This document shows, one piece after another, positions 36,350-46,110 of a stretch of 64,000 nt of DNA. Location of the stretch: assembly GCF_014522205.1 (NCBI RefSeq), contig NZ_CP046884.1, positions 496,001 through 560,000 of the forward strand, given 5' to 3'. The notes below the pieces were generated by a model. That model worked only from the letters and a program-made list of their open reading frames with translations, was not told the origin of the DNA and ran no database searches. Each line of letters begins with the position of its first letter. Within the stretch, counting starts at the first letter, position 1. The translations under genes were made by a program, and so were the position numbers. The DNA comes from Corynebacterium poyangense (GTDB lineage Bacteria > Actinomycetota > Actinomycetes > Mycobacteriales > Mycobacteriaceae).

Positions 36350-36754
36350 ATGCCTCCAAAGACTCGTTCTGGCGCGCGCCGTTCTGGCCGCCGCGTCGTA
36401 AAGAAGAATGTGGCCAGTGGCCACGCTTATATCAAATCCACCTTCAATAACACCATCGTGTCTATCACGGATCCTCACGGTGCCGTGATCTCCTGGGCTT
36501 CCTCCGGGCACGTGGGGTTCAAGGGCTCCCGTAAGTCCACCCCCTTCGCTGCTCAGATGGCGGCAGAAAACGCTGCCCGTAAAGCCATGGACCATGGCAT
36601 GAAGAAGGTAGATGTGTTCGTAAAGGGTCCGGGTTCGGGCCGTGAGACCGCCATCCGTTCCCTCCAGGCCGCCGGCCTTGAGGTCAATTCGATCTCCGAC
36701 GTGACCCCGCAGCCGCACAATGGTTGCCGTCCGCCGAAGCGCCGCCGCGTTTAA
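36350..36754 (+). CDS. rpsK: 30S ribosomal protein S11 (uS11)
   Basis: 134 residues; [17 protein letters not shown] and the C-terminal [18 protein letters not shown] are diagnostic. Platform protein of the 30S subunit. Starts 3 bp after the rpsM stop. Confidence 0.97.
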   Translation: MPPKTRSGARRSGRRVVKKNVASGHAYIKSTFNNTIVSITDPHGAVISWASSGHVGFKGSRKSTPFAAQMAAENAARKAMDHGMKKVDVFVKGPGSGRETAIRSLQAAGLEVNSISDVTPQPHNGCRPPKRRRV

Positions 36755-36778
36755 TAGGGAAGGAAAGGTAACTAGAGA

Positions 36779-37384
36779 ATGGCTCGTTACACTGGCCCCG
36801 CAACTCGTAAATCCCGTCGCCTCCGCGTCGATCTTGTCGGCGGAGATGAGGCGTTTGAGCGTCGTCCTTATCCTCCGGGACAAGCTGGCCGCGCTCGAAT
36901 CAAAGAATCCGAGTATTTGCTCCAGCTGCAAGAAAAGCAAAAGGCTCGCTTCACCTATGGTGTGATGGAAAAGCAATTCCGTCGCTACTACCACGAAGCT
37001 AACCGTCTTCCCGGCAAGACCGGTGACAACCTTTTGGTGCTCTTGGAATCCCGGTTGGACAACGTTGTCTACCGTGCTGGTCTGGCTCGCACCCGTCGTC
37101 AGGCACGCCAGCTGGTTTCCCACGGACATTTCCTGGTTAATGGTAAGAAAATCGATGTTCCTTCTTACCGAGTTTCGCGTTATGACATCATCGATGTTCG
37201 CGAAAAGTCCCAGAAGATGATCTGGTTCGAGGAAGCCCAGGAAAATCTAGTCGACGCCATTGTTCCGGCGTGGATTCAGGTTGTTCCTGCTAACCTGCGC
37301 ATCCTCGTGCACCAGCTGCCCGAGCGCGCTCAGATCGACATTCCGATTCAGGAACAGCTGATCGTCGAGTTCTACTCACGTTAA
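36779..37384 (+). CDS. rpsD: 30S ribosomal protein S4 (uS4)
   Basis: 201 residues; ARYTGPATRKSRRLRVDL at the N-terminus and the S4 RNA-binding domain (LESRLDNVVYRAGLARTRRQ, VSHGHFLVNGKKIDVPSY). No zinc-binding Cys cluster, so a zinc-free form. AAGGAAAGG precedes the ATG. Confidence 0.97.
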   Translation: MARYTGPATRKSRRLRVDLVGGDEAFERRPYPPGQAGRARIKESEYLLQLQEKQKARFTYGVMEKQFRRYYHEANRLPGKTGDNLLVLLESRLDNVVYRAGLARTRRQARQLVSHGHFLVNGKKIDVPSYRVSRYDIIDVREKSQKMIWFEEAQENLVDAIVPAWIQVVPANLRILVHQLPERAQIDIPIQEQLIVEFYSR

Positions 37385-37457
37385 TCTGTCCGAATCTTCC
37401 TAATATTTCCTTTCCGTCTACCGACGTCATATAGCGGGCGTCATCAAGGAGAGTTCC

Positions 37458-38474
37458 ATGCTCATTTCCCAGCGACCCACCCTTACTGAGGAGTACATCG
37501 ATTCTTCACGTTCACGGTTTGTTATCGAACCGCTAGAACCAGGATTCGGATACACCCTCGGAAATTCACTGCGTCGCACCCTGCTGTCCTCCATTCCTGG
37601 AGCAGCGGTAACCAGCATCAAAATTGATGGTGTGCTGCATGAGTTCACCACCATTAATGGTGTAAAAGAGGATGTTTCTGACATCGTCTTGAACATCAAA
37701 GGGCTAGTACTGTCCTCCGACTCCGATGAGCCGGTGGTTATGTACCTCAGCAAAGAGGGCGAAGGTGAGGTCACCGCAGGTGACATCCAGCCTCCAGCTG
37801 GAGTGGAAATCCACAACCCGGATATGCACATCGCCACCCTCAATGAGCAGGGCAAACTGGACATTGAGATGATTGTGGAGCGGGGTCGTGGCTACGTGCC
37901 CGCAGTAAGCTCCAATGCGTCCGGCGATATTGGACGCATCCCAGTGGACCAGATTTACTCTCCCGTCCTTAAAGTCAGCTACAAAGTTGAAGCTACTCGT
38001 GTGGAGCAGCGGACCGACTTCGACAAATTGATCATTGACGTGGAAACCAAGAATTCCATCACCGCGCGTGATGCTCTGGCTTCCGCCGGCAAGACTCTCG
38101 TCGAGCTTTTCGGACTTGCGCGTGAGCTCAATACTGCCGCCGAAGGCATCGAAATTGGGCCCTCCCCGCAGGAAAGCGAATACATCGCTGCTTTCGCTAC
38201 TCCCATTGAGGATCTGAACTTCTCGGTACGTTCTTATAACTGCCTGAAGCGCCAGGAAATCCACACTGTTGGTGAGCTCGCAGAGTGCACCGAATCTGAT
38301 TTGCTGGATATCCGAAACTTTGGTCAGAAGTCCATCAATGAAGTGAAGATCAAGCTAGCTAGCCTCGGGTTGACTTTGAAGGATGCACCAGAAGACTTTG
38401 ATCCCACCACTTTGGAGGGATATGACGCGGAAACGGGCGACTACGTCGACGTAGATAGTGAAGATTCCGAGTAG
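37458..38474 (+). CDS. rpoA: RNA polymerase alpha subunit
   Basis: 338 residues. The N-terminal assembly domain has [25 protein letters not shown]; the C-terminal promoter-binding domain contains [19 protein letters not shown] and [20 protein letters not shown], followed by an acidic tail. Scaffold for beta and beta-prime and contact point for UP elements and activators. AAGGAG precedes ATG 37458. Confidence 0.97.
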   Translation: MLISQRPTLTEEYIDSSRSRFVIEPLEPGFGYTLGNSLRRTLLSSIPGAAVTSIKIDGVLHEFTTINGVKEDVSDIVLNIKGLVLSSDSDEPVVMYLSKEGEGEVTAGDIQPPAGVEIHNPDMHIATLNEQGKLDIEMIVERGRGYVPAVSSNASGDIGRIPVDQIYSPVLKVSYKVEATRVEQRTDFDKLIIDVETKNSITARDALASAGKTLVELFGLARELNTAAEGIEIGPSPQESEYIAAFATPIEDLNFSVRSYNCLKRQEIHTVGELAECTESDLLDIRNFGQKSINEVKIKLASLGLTLKDAPEDFDPTTLEGYDAETGDYVDVDSEDSE

Positions 38475-38514
38475 CTCACTGCGCTCAACCTGATCCGTAC
38501 ACGAGGAGAAGACC

Positions 38515-39081
38515 ATGCCTACCCCTAAGAAGGGCCCCCGTCTCGGCGGTTCCCCGAGCCACCAGCGGAAGATTCTATCTAACCTGGCCGCTCAACTGAT
38601 CGAGCACGGTGCAATTAAAACCACCGACGCTAAGGCTAAGACCCTGCGTCCCTTTGTGGAGAAAATGATTACCAAAGCGAAGTCGGGCACCTTGCACGAC
38701 CGTCGCCAGGTAATGCGTCACATCCCCAACAAGAAGGTTGTTAACTACTTGTTTGAGGATCTGGCGGAGAAATTTGAAAATCGGCCCGGTGGTTATACCC
38801 GGATCGTGAAATTAGAAAACCGCACCGGTGACAACGCTCCCATGTCTCAGATTTCTCTGGTGCTTGAGGAGACCGTGTCCGCCGAGGCTACCCGGGCTAC
38901 CCGCGCTGCAGCATCCAAGAAAGCCGCAGAGCAGGCCGCTGCCGAGGAAGCAGCTCCGGAGGCTACCGAAGCGACCGAGAACGCCGAAGCTACTGAGGCT
39001 GAGGTCAATGAGGAAGCTGTCGAAGAATCCGAGGCTCAGAATAAAGCTGCTGAAGCTGAAGAAAAGGCTGCTGACAAGTAG
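38515..39081 (+). CDS. rplQ: 50S ribosomal protein L17 (bL17) with acidic C-terminal tail
   Basis: 188 residues. The first 120 or so are the conserved L17 core ([37 protein letters not shown]). The last 60 are an Ala/Glu-rich low-complexity tail, as is usual in actinobacterial L17. L17 lies at the tunnel exit. AGGAGAAG precedes the ATG. A terminator follows. Confidence 0.97.
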   Translation: MPTPKKGPRLGGSPSHQRKILSNLAAQLIEHGAIKTTDAKAKTLRPFVEKMITKAKSGTLHDRRQVMRHIPNKKVVNYLFEDLAEKFENRPGGYTRIVKLENRTGDNAPMSQISLVLEETVSAEATRATRAAASKKAAEQAAAEEAAPEATEATENAEATEAEVNEEAVEESEAQNKAAEAEEKAADK

Positions 39082-39112
39082 TTCCTGAGCTTTAGCAAAC
39101 AGACTGCTTCAC

Positions 39113-39156
39113 CACCCCGGAATCATGGTAGAACCATGAGGAGCCGGGGTGTTTTT
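39113..39156 (+). terminator. Intrinsic terminator after rplQ
   Basis: CACCCCGG (39113-39120) pairs with CCGGGGTG (39144-39151), with an inner CATGGT/ACCATG stem, followed by TTTTT. Confidence 0.92.
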
Positions 39157-39196
39157 ATGCCATAATCACGTCCCTTCGGTGCGTTAAGGTATGAAT

Positions 39197-39895
39197 ATGA
39201 CTTCACGCCGTGAGCTTTATGCCGGTATCTGCCTCATCCTCGGTCTTATCTGTGGGTATGGAGGACAATTTATTGCAGCTATTCGCTGGCCCGTGCTGTA
39301 CACTCCCCGCTATAACCTCATTGGTGATTTCAGCGTCCGAACCTGTGGTGCGTGGGTAGAAGATTACTCCCAGAGAAATCTCTGTAGCCCGGGGTCTGTA
39401 TGGTTCAGCATAGGGCTATTCCTTGCTGGTGTTGCTGCAGCGGGTGCAGCTACTTTCTTGGTTCTGCACATGCGTCGAGCCGTCATTCTCTATGCTCTTG
39501 GCGCCAGCCTTATCCTCTGGGCGTTTCTCGGGGCCGACGCCCACCCGAGGGCACACCTCTGGGTGGGTGCACTAACCGCCCTGCTGTTATGGCTTAGCGT
39601 CCTTCTTCTTCGCCCCACAGTTGCCTGGACCTGGATGTGGTGCGTCTTCTCCCTGATCGGCATGATCCTGGCACTCCGGCATGCTACTGCAGGTCCGCTT
39701 GGAGAACCAGGGCTATATCAGCGGATGGCAATTGATTGTTTGAGTTTGGGCTTCCTCATGCACGCGACATGGTTAATTAAGCGTGGTCGCCAATCGGGGG
39801 TTGCTCAGCAGACTCGACGTCAACAGCAAGGGGAAGAAAGAAAAGAAAAAGACAGGGCCATTGTGGAAGCAGCTCGGAAGTTGGAGGACCAGTGA
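39197..39895 (+). CDS. DUF998-like membrane protein
   Basis: 232 residues from ATG 39197, where AAGG is seven bases upstream; the ATG two codons earlier is too close to that site. About six helices with YNLIGDFSVRTCG after the first, a pattern typical of the DUF998 family of bacterial membrane proteins; the C-terminus is a charged, probably helical tail (QQQGEERKEKDRAIVEAARK). Function unknown. It overlaps truA by 4 bp (GTGA), so the two are co-translated. Confidence 0.65.
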   Translation: MTSRRELYAGICLILGLICGYGGQFIAAIRWPVLYTPRYNLIGDFSVRTCGAWVEDYSQRNLCSPGSVWFSIGLFLAGVAAAGAATFLVLHMRRAVILYALGASLILWAFLGADAHPRAHLWVGALTALLLWLSVLLLRPTVAWTWMWCVFSLIGMILALRHATAGPLGEPGLYQRMAIDCLSLGFLMHATWLIKRGRQSGVAQQTRRQQQGEERKEKDRAIVEAARKLEDQ

Positions 39896-40749
39896 GTGGT
39901 GCAACGGCTCGACTGAAATTAGGGGTCAGCTATGAAGGAAGCGGGTTTCATGGTTGGGCTCGGCAAAAAGACGCTAGCCTTCGTACCGTTCAACAGGAAC
40001 TGGAAGAAGCACTGTCACTGGTGCTTCGGTGCCCGGTCCAGTTGGTTGTGGCGGGGAGAACAGATGCTGGGGTACACGCCAGTGGGCAAGTAGCTCACGC
40101 AGATGTCCCAGTCGACTGTCTGGAGCAGCGAAGCCTAGCAGGACAACCGCAGCGGTTAGTGCGTCGACTCTCCCGGCTCCTCGACACAGATGTGCGTCTC
40201 ACCAGTTGTGCATTTGCTCCGCCGGGTTTCGACGCCCGCTTTTCTGCGTTATCCCGCACCTATGAATACCGCGTCAGTACTGATCCTTCCGGCCCTCTCC
40301 CGACCCGGCGGCTAGAGACCGGATGGTGGCCCCGCCAACTAGACTTCTCCATCCTCAACGATGTGGCCCAGCGACTAACCGGTTTGCATGACTTTGCTGC
40401 TTTCTGCAAAGCTCGACCACACTCCACAACCATTCGAGACTTGCAGTTTTTCCACTGGGAAGACATATCGACCCCGAGTGAACCTGGCCTGTATCGAGCG
40501 CGGCTTCGAGCCGATGCTTTTTGCTGGAACATGGTGCGAGCACTTGTCGGAGCCTCCCTTAAATGTGCCGATGGTCGTCTTGATCTTGACGCAGTCCCCG
40601 GTTTACTCACCGAACATCAACGATCATCTCTCGTGCCCTTGGCTGAAGCTAGAGGGTTAACCTTGGTGGGGGTACATTATCCACCTGATGAAGAACTCGC
40701 TAGCCGGGCAGCAGTAACGCGGAAACGCCGAAATTCTTTAATCGATTGA
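39892..40749 (+). CDS. truA: tRNA pseudouridine(38-40) synthase
   Basis: 285 residues from a GTG at 39892 overlapping the previous stop. Catalytic Asp58 is in GRTDAGVHASGQ; SRTYEYRV and DAFCWNMVRALVG are further TruA landmarks. Modifies U38-U40 in the anticodon arm of tRNAs. Position after rplQ is the standard order. Confidence 0.95.
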   Translation: MSGATARLKLGVSYEGSGFHGWARQKDASLRTVQQELEEALSLVLRCPVQLVVAGRTDAGVHASGQVAHADVPVDCLEQRSLAGQPQRLVRRLSRLLDTDVRLTSCAFAPPGFDARFSALSRTYEYRVSTDPSGPLPTRRLETGWWPRQLDFSILNDVAQRLTGLHDFAAFCKARPHSTTIRDLQFFHWEDISTPSEPGLYRARLRADAFCWNMVRALVGASLKCADGRLDLDAVPGLLTEHQRSSLVPLAEARGLTLVGVHYPPDEELASRAAVTRKRRNSLID

Positions 40750-40814
40750 CATTAGCCTGGTGTTACAATCCATCCGATTGGAAACTTCCCAGCGAAAGGA
40801 ACGACAAGACCGTC

Positions 40815-43124
40815 ATGGGGCTGTTGGGCGTCACCGTGCTAGGCATCATAGTTTTTTGTGTCCCTGGTGCCTTATTCGCCTGGATCACTGGTCTCCGGGC
40901 ACCGTGGTCGGCGGCGTTAGGCCTACCGATTAGTTTTGGTATTTATGGCTTTGCCGGTTGGCTAACCAGCGTTATCGGGGTTCGCTACAACTTGATCTCG
41001 GTGATCGCAGTATGGTGTGGTTTCTTAATCATCGCAGCGCTGTGGCGGTGGGGCGGACGCACCTTTGAGCGTTGGCCGCATCACCCTGAATCAGAGGTCG
41101 CGGTGGCTGCTCAAGGTGGTCGGTCATTAGTCATCGAAACGCCGCTAGATCTCAACTCACATCCCGTAGCAGAACCATCAGCTACCGCCACTACCACCAA
41201 ACCGAAAGGGTGGAGGCTGGGAAGTCCCGGGGGTCTAGGGGATCCTATCTGGTTGCTTCCCGCGGCGGGGGTCCTTGTGGGAATGCTGGTGATAATGCTG
41301 CCTAGTTTGCAGTGGATCAACGCTCTTCCTCATGGGATGGACACTATTTTCCAAGGTTGGGATGTTCTATGGCATGCCAATGTCGTCCGGTGGATTGATG
41401 AAACCGGGATTGCAGACCCTACCCGTATGGGAGAGCTACACAATCCAGAAACGCACCAGGCCATGTATTATCCCGTTGCTTGGCATGCTGGCACCTGGGT
41501 ATTAGCCCATCTAGCTGGATTAACTCCAAATACGGCAATTAATTATTCCTCTGTCATTATCCCCGGAATCATTCTGCCGGTTAGTGGGGCGACGGTTGCG
41601 TGGCGGCTCATCAACGATCGAGGAATTTTCTCCCAAATCGCTGCAGCTAGCGGCGCTGTCATTGTCACCGTCATTCCCGCCTATTACTGGGTTGGAAACT
41701 ATGTTGGCGCCTGGCCATACACCGCCGCTTTATGCGCATCCGGGGTGGTGTTAGCTGCATTCATGGCTGCCCCTTATCGGCCAATAATGCTGCTAAGCTG
41801 TGGGCTTTCTTTTATGGGCCTAGTCCAGCTGCATCCTGCAGCAGCCACCGTAGTGATCACTGGCCTAGGACTATGGTGGTTGTGTTGGCTGGTGTGGAAG
41901 CCGGTTCGTACCCCGCAATCTTTCCTTGGTTCACTTGGCTGTCGGCTTCGCGATGTCCTCATCTTGGCGGCAGGCGGGATTATCGGCATTCTCCCGCTCT
42001 TGCCTCAGCTCCTAGGGCGCGAAGGTGAAGTAGACGCAGTTGCTAGTTTCAGCGCTACCGAAGACCTTTCCACCCGAGACTCCATCCTCGAAGTCATCAC
42101 CATGACGACCCGCCACGTCAATGAAGGGGCTCCGTTTAATCCTGCCTGGATCCTTTTGCTCGCAGCGATTGGCGCCATAGCATTAGTTTTCTGGTGGAAA
42201 AATATCTGGGCCTTGCTCTTTTACCTGCTCAGCGCAGCATTGACGTATAACGCTCTTACTCCGTTGCCGGATCCCTACGGGAAGATTCTTAACCTCATAG
42301 GTCAATTGCATTACGCTACCCCGCACCGATTAATCATGCCGGTGGCGTTATTGACTGCGACGGCTGCGGGCGTCGGGCTGGCCGCAGTGCTGGGATTAAT
42401 TTTTAGCCCCCTGCGACGGTGGGCGCCAAAGACCGGCGGGGCAGTGTTAGTGGTGCTTTCGCTTACTCTCACTGGGGCATGTGGGTGGTTTGGCTTCCAA
42501 TCCATACAGGAAGAAGCACGGTGGTCTGTTCAGAATTTGCGGACGATTAGCATCACCGTCACTGATCGAGACCGTCACGCTTTTAACTGGTTAGCTCAGC
42601 AACCCAGGGCCTACCAGGGGTTAATCATGCATGATCCGTCCGACGGCGCGGGGTGGATGTATGCGCTGAATGGTTTACCTAGCGTGGCACGACATTATCA
42701 TTGGCCGCTTCCTATGAAATCCTCCAAACTTTATGCGCTGTGGAGAGGAATTGACCAGCTTGGCACCGGGGCAAAGAACGATCCTGATGCCGCTAACCAC
42801 GTCGACCAGTTAGCTAAAGATCTTGATATCCGATACTTGGTTTTATCTCCACCTAATTATTGGGACTTCCAAAAACCGTGGCTTCCACTCACGGAGGGAA
42901 CTTATCAAACCCCCGGTTTAACATTGGTATATAAGGACGCTGAAGACGCCATTTTTGTGGTGAATGCTGAATTTAGCGATGAGGAAATCAATGCCATGCG
43001 CTCATCGGGGGAGTCGCCGGATCCCTTACCGCATCAACCCACCCTCGGGGAATTGGGGTTGGCAAAAACACCAGCTGAGATAAATAAGCCCTATTATCAC
43101 CGACCCGGAGACGGCCGAACCTGA
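40815..43124 (+). CDS. Large multi-pass membrane protein (DUF6541-like)
   Basis: 769 residues from ATG 40815 (MGLLGVTVLGIIVF). Roughly a dozen helices alternate with extracytoplasmic loops; HANVVRWIDETGIADPTRMG and the periplasmic C-terminal domain (RHAFNWLAQQPRAYQG, DIRYLVLSPP) resemble DUF6541 proteins, which have a GT-C glycosyltransferase-like topology. A role in envelope polysaccharide or glycolipid assembly is plausible but unproven. A TTG at 40746 would overlap truA by 4 bp and add 23 residues; AAAGGA lies 16 bp before the chosen ATG, so the start is uncertain. It precedes eccB. Confidence 0.65.
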   Translation: MGLLGVTVLGIIVFCVPGALFAWITGLRAPWSAALGLPISFGIYGFAGWLTSVIGVRYNLISVIAVWCGFLIIAALWRWGGRTFERWPHHPESEVAVAAQGGRSLVIETPLDLNSHPVAEPSATATTTKPKGWRLGSPGGLGDPIWLLPAAGVLVGMLVIMLPSLQWINALPHGMDTIFQGWDVLWHANVVRWIDETGIADPTRMGELHNPETHQAMYYPVAWHAGTWVLAHLAGLTPNTAINYSSVIIPGIILPVSGATVAWRLINDRGIFSQIAAASGAVIVTVIPAYYWVGNYVGAWPYTAALCASGVVLAAFMAAPYRPIMLLSCGLSFMGLVQLHPAAATVVITGLGLWWLCWLVWKPVRTPQSFLGSLGCRLRDVLILAAGGIIGILPLLPQLLGREGEVDAVASFSATEDLSTRDSILEVITMTTRHVNEGAPFNPAWILLLAAIGAIALVFWWKNIWALLFYLLSAALTYNALTPLPDPYGKILNLIGQLHYATPHRLIMPVALLTATAAGVGLAAVLGLIFSPLRRWAPKTGGAVLVVLSLTLTGACGWFGFQSIQEEARWSVQNLRTISITVTDRDRHAFNWLAQQPRAYQGLIMHDPSDGAGWMYALNGLPSVARHYHWPLPMKSSKLYALWRGIDQLGTGAKNDPDAANHVDQLAKDLDIRYLVLSPPNYWDFQKPWLPLTEGTYQTPGLTLVYKDAEDAIFVVNAEFSDEEINAMRSSGESPDPLPHQPTLGELGLAKTPAEINKPYYHRPGDGRT

Positions 43125-43195
43125 TATACTCACCTGACACCGATTTACTAGGGGGTTGAATCGGTAGCGATGATCCACAACCACAGGGGGGAATA

Positions 43196-44443
43196 GTGGC
43201 AGAACCTCTCATTTCCACATCCTCGGCGCAAGTAAGCGGACATAGATTTCTCAAGAGGAGAGTAGAACACGCCTTGGTTTTAGGCGACGCCAGGATGATT
43301 CATGATCCTCTTGGGCGACGACAACGAGCCGCGCTTTTCGGGTTTATCGCCGCGCTCCTTCTAGGGTTGGGCGCAGGAGCATTGGCTGTGCTTCAACCTG
43401 CCATTGATCCAGGCGAAGCACCTATACTTCGGAGTGATTCGGGGGCCCTTTTTGTTCGAGTGGGGCCAACGGTTCACCCCGTATCAAACCTAGCCTCCGC
43501 GCGGTTAATTATTGGTTCCCCGGCTGATCCGGTGACCATCTCCGATGAGGTACTCCTTCAAGAACCCATGGGTTCACCGATAGGAATACTTGACGCGCCG
43601 GGAGTTTTTGCCAATCACCCCATTTCTGATCTGGCATGGAGCGTATGTCAGGAATCTGCCGGCGATATTGTGGTGAGCGCCAAGAAAAACCACGACGCTA
43701 GTGCCGACAACGAGGCTGTATTAGTACGCCAAGGAGAAGAAGAATGGTTAGTTGATGCCGTGGGGCGAAGAAAACTACCCGACCCAGCTAGTGTCGAAGG
43801 TCGTGCCGTGCGCAGGAATCTGGGGATTGATTCTGCGACACCGCGATGGCAACCGCCGGAGGCGCTACTTAATGCGGCTACTGAACTTCCGGCAATATCT
43901 CTTCCTCCGGGAGTGGTTCTTCATACCGGTGATGGAGGATATTGGCTAGAGCATGAAGGAAAAATTCGATTTCTTTCGGGGGTTCAGTCTGCGATTTTGA
44001 TTGATGCAGGTCGAGAAGAACGACACGTGAGTAGAGGTTATCCTGCTCAGCAACCGGATTCTCTAGAGCCAGAAATAGATCTTCCTCGTTTTGCTCCTAG
44101 GTGGTTAGATCCGGCGGACAATGATCTCTGCTTTTTAGGGGAAGGGGGGTTGCAGAAAGGAAGAAAGACAGCGGAGAAACTAGGAGTCCGCCTAGCCGGT
44201 GATTCTTTGGCACAGCGGTATATCGGCGCTGGGGTGGGAGCAATAGGGATAAAAACTGGAGGAGGTTTATACCTTATTTCCGAGTGGGGTGGGGTTCATC
44301 AGGTGGTGGACCAGGAGGCCGCGGAAGCCTTGGGGTTGTCGGAAGAAAATGCCAGTTCAGCGCCGTGGATGATCATTCGATTACTGGCTCAAGGAAGCGC
44401 GTTGGGGCGCTCAGAGATACCGTTATTAGAGGAAAAAGATTGA
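43196..44443 (+). CDS. eccB: Type VII secretion protein EccB
   Basis: 415 residues from GTG 43196 with AGGGGGGA just upstream. The N-terminal SGHRFLKRRVEHALVLGDARM followed by RRQRAALFGFIAALLLG (single membrane segment near 45-65) is the EccB hallmark, and the rest is the periplasmic repeat domain. EccB is part of the ESX membrane complex with EccC and EccD. The other ESX genes lie 3.3 kb further on, separated by a lipid-modification pair. Confidence 0.93.
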   Translation: MAEPLISTSSAQVSGHRFLKRRVEHALVLGDARMIHDPLGRRQRAALFGFIAALLLGLGAGALAVLQPAIDPGEAPILRSDSGALFVRVGPTVHPVSNLASARLIIGSPADPVTISDEVLLQEPMGSPIGILDAPGVFANHPISDLAWSVCQESAGDIVVSAKKNHDASADNEAVLVRQGEEEWLVDAVGRRKLPDPASVEGRAVRRNLGIDSATPRWQPPEALLNAATELPAISLPPGVVLHTGDGGYWLEHEGKIRFLSGVQSAILIDAGREERHVSRGYPAQQPDSLEPEIDLPRFAPRWLDPADNDLCFLGEGGLQKGRKTAEKLGVRLAGDSLAQRYIGAGVGAIGIKTGGGLYLISEWGGVHQVVDQEAAEALGLSEENASSAPWMIIRLLAQGSALGRSEIPLLEEKD

Positions 44444-44502
44444 CCGAAATAGGGTGGAGTACTTAGAGCCATTAAGCATTTAAAGGCCTAGTCTAGATCC
44501 CT

Positions 44503-46014
44503 ATGCGGTGGATGGAATCTTTATTGGATCAGATTGATCGGATGACTAATTCATTTCATCTGGGGCGAGGGCTCGACGCGAAAACTGTTCAGCCGGTGGG
44601 GTGGGAAGCTCATGAAGAAGCTATCCGTGCGATGCGTCGGAGTTATGCAGAGATCCCTGTTCAGCAGCGAATCAGATTAGGGAAAACCACATCTAATGTA
44701 TTTCGGGCGAGGACTACCTCGACAGCGACGCTGGATGTCTCTGGGCTTCGAGGGGTCATTGCTGTTGATCCGGTGGAACGAACCGCCGATGTTCAGGGGA
44801 TGTGTACCTATGAGGACTTAGTGGATGCCACTTTGCCTTTTGGGTTAAGCCCGACGGTAGTGCCGCAGTTAAAAACCATTACCTTGGGTGGGGCAGTGAC
44901 CGGTATGGGGGTGGAATCAACGTCGTTTTGCCAGGGGCTTCCTCACGAGGCGGTGGAAGAACTCGATATCCTTACCGGGACGGGGGACATCCTCACGTGT
45001 TCGGCTCACCATAACGTCGATCTTTTTCGCAGCTTCCCTAATTCTTACGGGAGCCTTGGCTACGCGCTGAGACTGAAAATCCACTTAGTTCCCGTTTCTC
45101 CCGTAGTCGAGCTCAGACACGTCCGCTGCCATAGCAGTGATGAGGCAGCCAACCTGCTAGAAAGCATCGCCACGACCAAGAGCTACCAAGGTTTAGACGT
45201 CGAATTCTTAGACGGGGTAGCTTTTTCGCCAACCGAGATCTATCTCAGCCTAGGACGAGGAATCCCCGACGGACCACCATTAAGTGACTACACCCGGCAG
45301 CGCATTTACTACCGTTCTCTCCAACACTCCACCGGAATATTGCGAGACTACCTCAGCATTCGCGATTATTTTTGGCGATGGGATCCGGATTGGTTTTGGT
45401 GTTCGCGAGCTTTCGGCGTTCAACACCCACGCATCCGAAAACTGTGGCCGCGAGATCTATTGCGCTCCAATATTTACTGGAAGCTCATCGACTGGGACCG
45501 GAAATACAATATCGCTGATCGTTTGGAAGCTCGAGCCGGACGCCCTGCCCGAGAACGCGTAGTTCAAGATATCGAAGTCACCTGTGATCGACTCCCAGAA
45601 TTTTTAAAATGGTTTTTTCAGGCCAGTGACATCCAACCAGTATGGCTATGCCCTATTCAATTGCGCGACGGGGTTGATGACCTAATAGCTCAAGGCACGC
45701 TCACTAAAGAGTCCCCGCACCCGTGGCCCCTGTACCCCCTAGATTCCCGGAGTCTCTGGGTCAACGTTGGTTTCTGGTCTAGTGTTCCAGTGAACTTGTT
45801 GGGAGATAACACAGCCCCGGGAGCATTTAATCGACTAATTGAGCACAAAGTGAAGGATCTTGGGGGGCATAAGTCGCTGTATTCGGAGTCTTTTTATAGC
45901 GAATCGGAGTTCAAGGAACTTTATGGTGGAGATATTCCAGAAAAACTCAAAAGCATTTATGACCCTCAAGGACGGTTCCCTCGGCTCTATGAAAAAACCG
46001 TCGGGGGTTCCTGA
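44503..46014 (+). CDS. tmsA: FAD-binding oxidoreductase, TmsA/BfaA-like (10-methyl fatty acid synthesis)
   Basis: 503 residues. A PCMH-type FAD domain is visible from about 50 to 200 (LDVSGLRGVIAVDPVERTADVQG, TITLGGAVTGMGVESTSF, FPNSYGSLGYALRLKIHLV), followed by a DWCR-like substrate domain rich in Trp. The next gene is a cyclopropane-synthase-like methyltransferase. In mycobacteria and relatives such a pair (bfaA/tmsA with bfaB/tmsB) makes tuberculostearic, 10-methyl-branched acid: the methyltransferase adds the methylene and the flavoenzyme reduces it with NADPH. Assignment rests on the pair and the domain, so the exact product is inferred. ATG 44503. Confidence 0.7.
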   Translation: MRWMESLLDQIDRMTNSFHLGRGLDAKTVQPVGWEAHEEAIRAMRRSYAEIPVQQRIRLGKTTSNVFRARTTSTATLDVSGLRGVIAVDPVERTADVQGMCTYEDLVDATLPFGLSPTVVPQLKTITLGGAVTGMGVESTSFCQGLPHEAVEELDILTGTGDILTCSAHHNVDLFRSFPNSYGSLGYALRLKIHLVPVSPVVELRHVRCHSSDEAANLLESIATTKSYQGLDVEFLDGVAFSPTEIYLSLGRGIPDGPPLSDYTRQRIYYRSLQHSTGILRDYLSIRDYFWRWDPDWFWCSRAFGVQHPRIRKLWPRDLLRSNIYWKLIDWDRKYNIADRLEARAGRPARERVVQDIEVTCDRLPEFLKWFFQASDIQPVWLCPIQLRDGVDDLIAQGTLTKESPHPWPLYPLDSRSLWVNVGFWSSVPVNLLGDNTAPGAFNRLIEHKVKDLGGHKSLYSESFYSESEFKELYGGDIPEKLKSIYDPQGRFPRLYEKTVGGS

Positions 46015-46110
46015 GGCGGATGAGGACAGTGCATGACCAAGAAAACAGGATAGATCGAAGCCAGAGAGTGACGATGAGATTGACCGGAGTAGAAAAGAGC
46101 GTGAAAGAGA

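Noticed and set aside
38880..39081. Low-complexity Ala/Glu tail of L17 as possible frameshift or repeat
   Set aside because: The frame is intact and acidic L17 tails are usual in actinobacteria.
40746..40769. TTGACA at 40746 with TACAAT at 40764 as a strong promoter
   Set aside because: The spacer is only 12 bp, too short for the usual sigma-70-type geometry.
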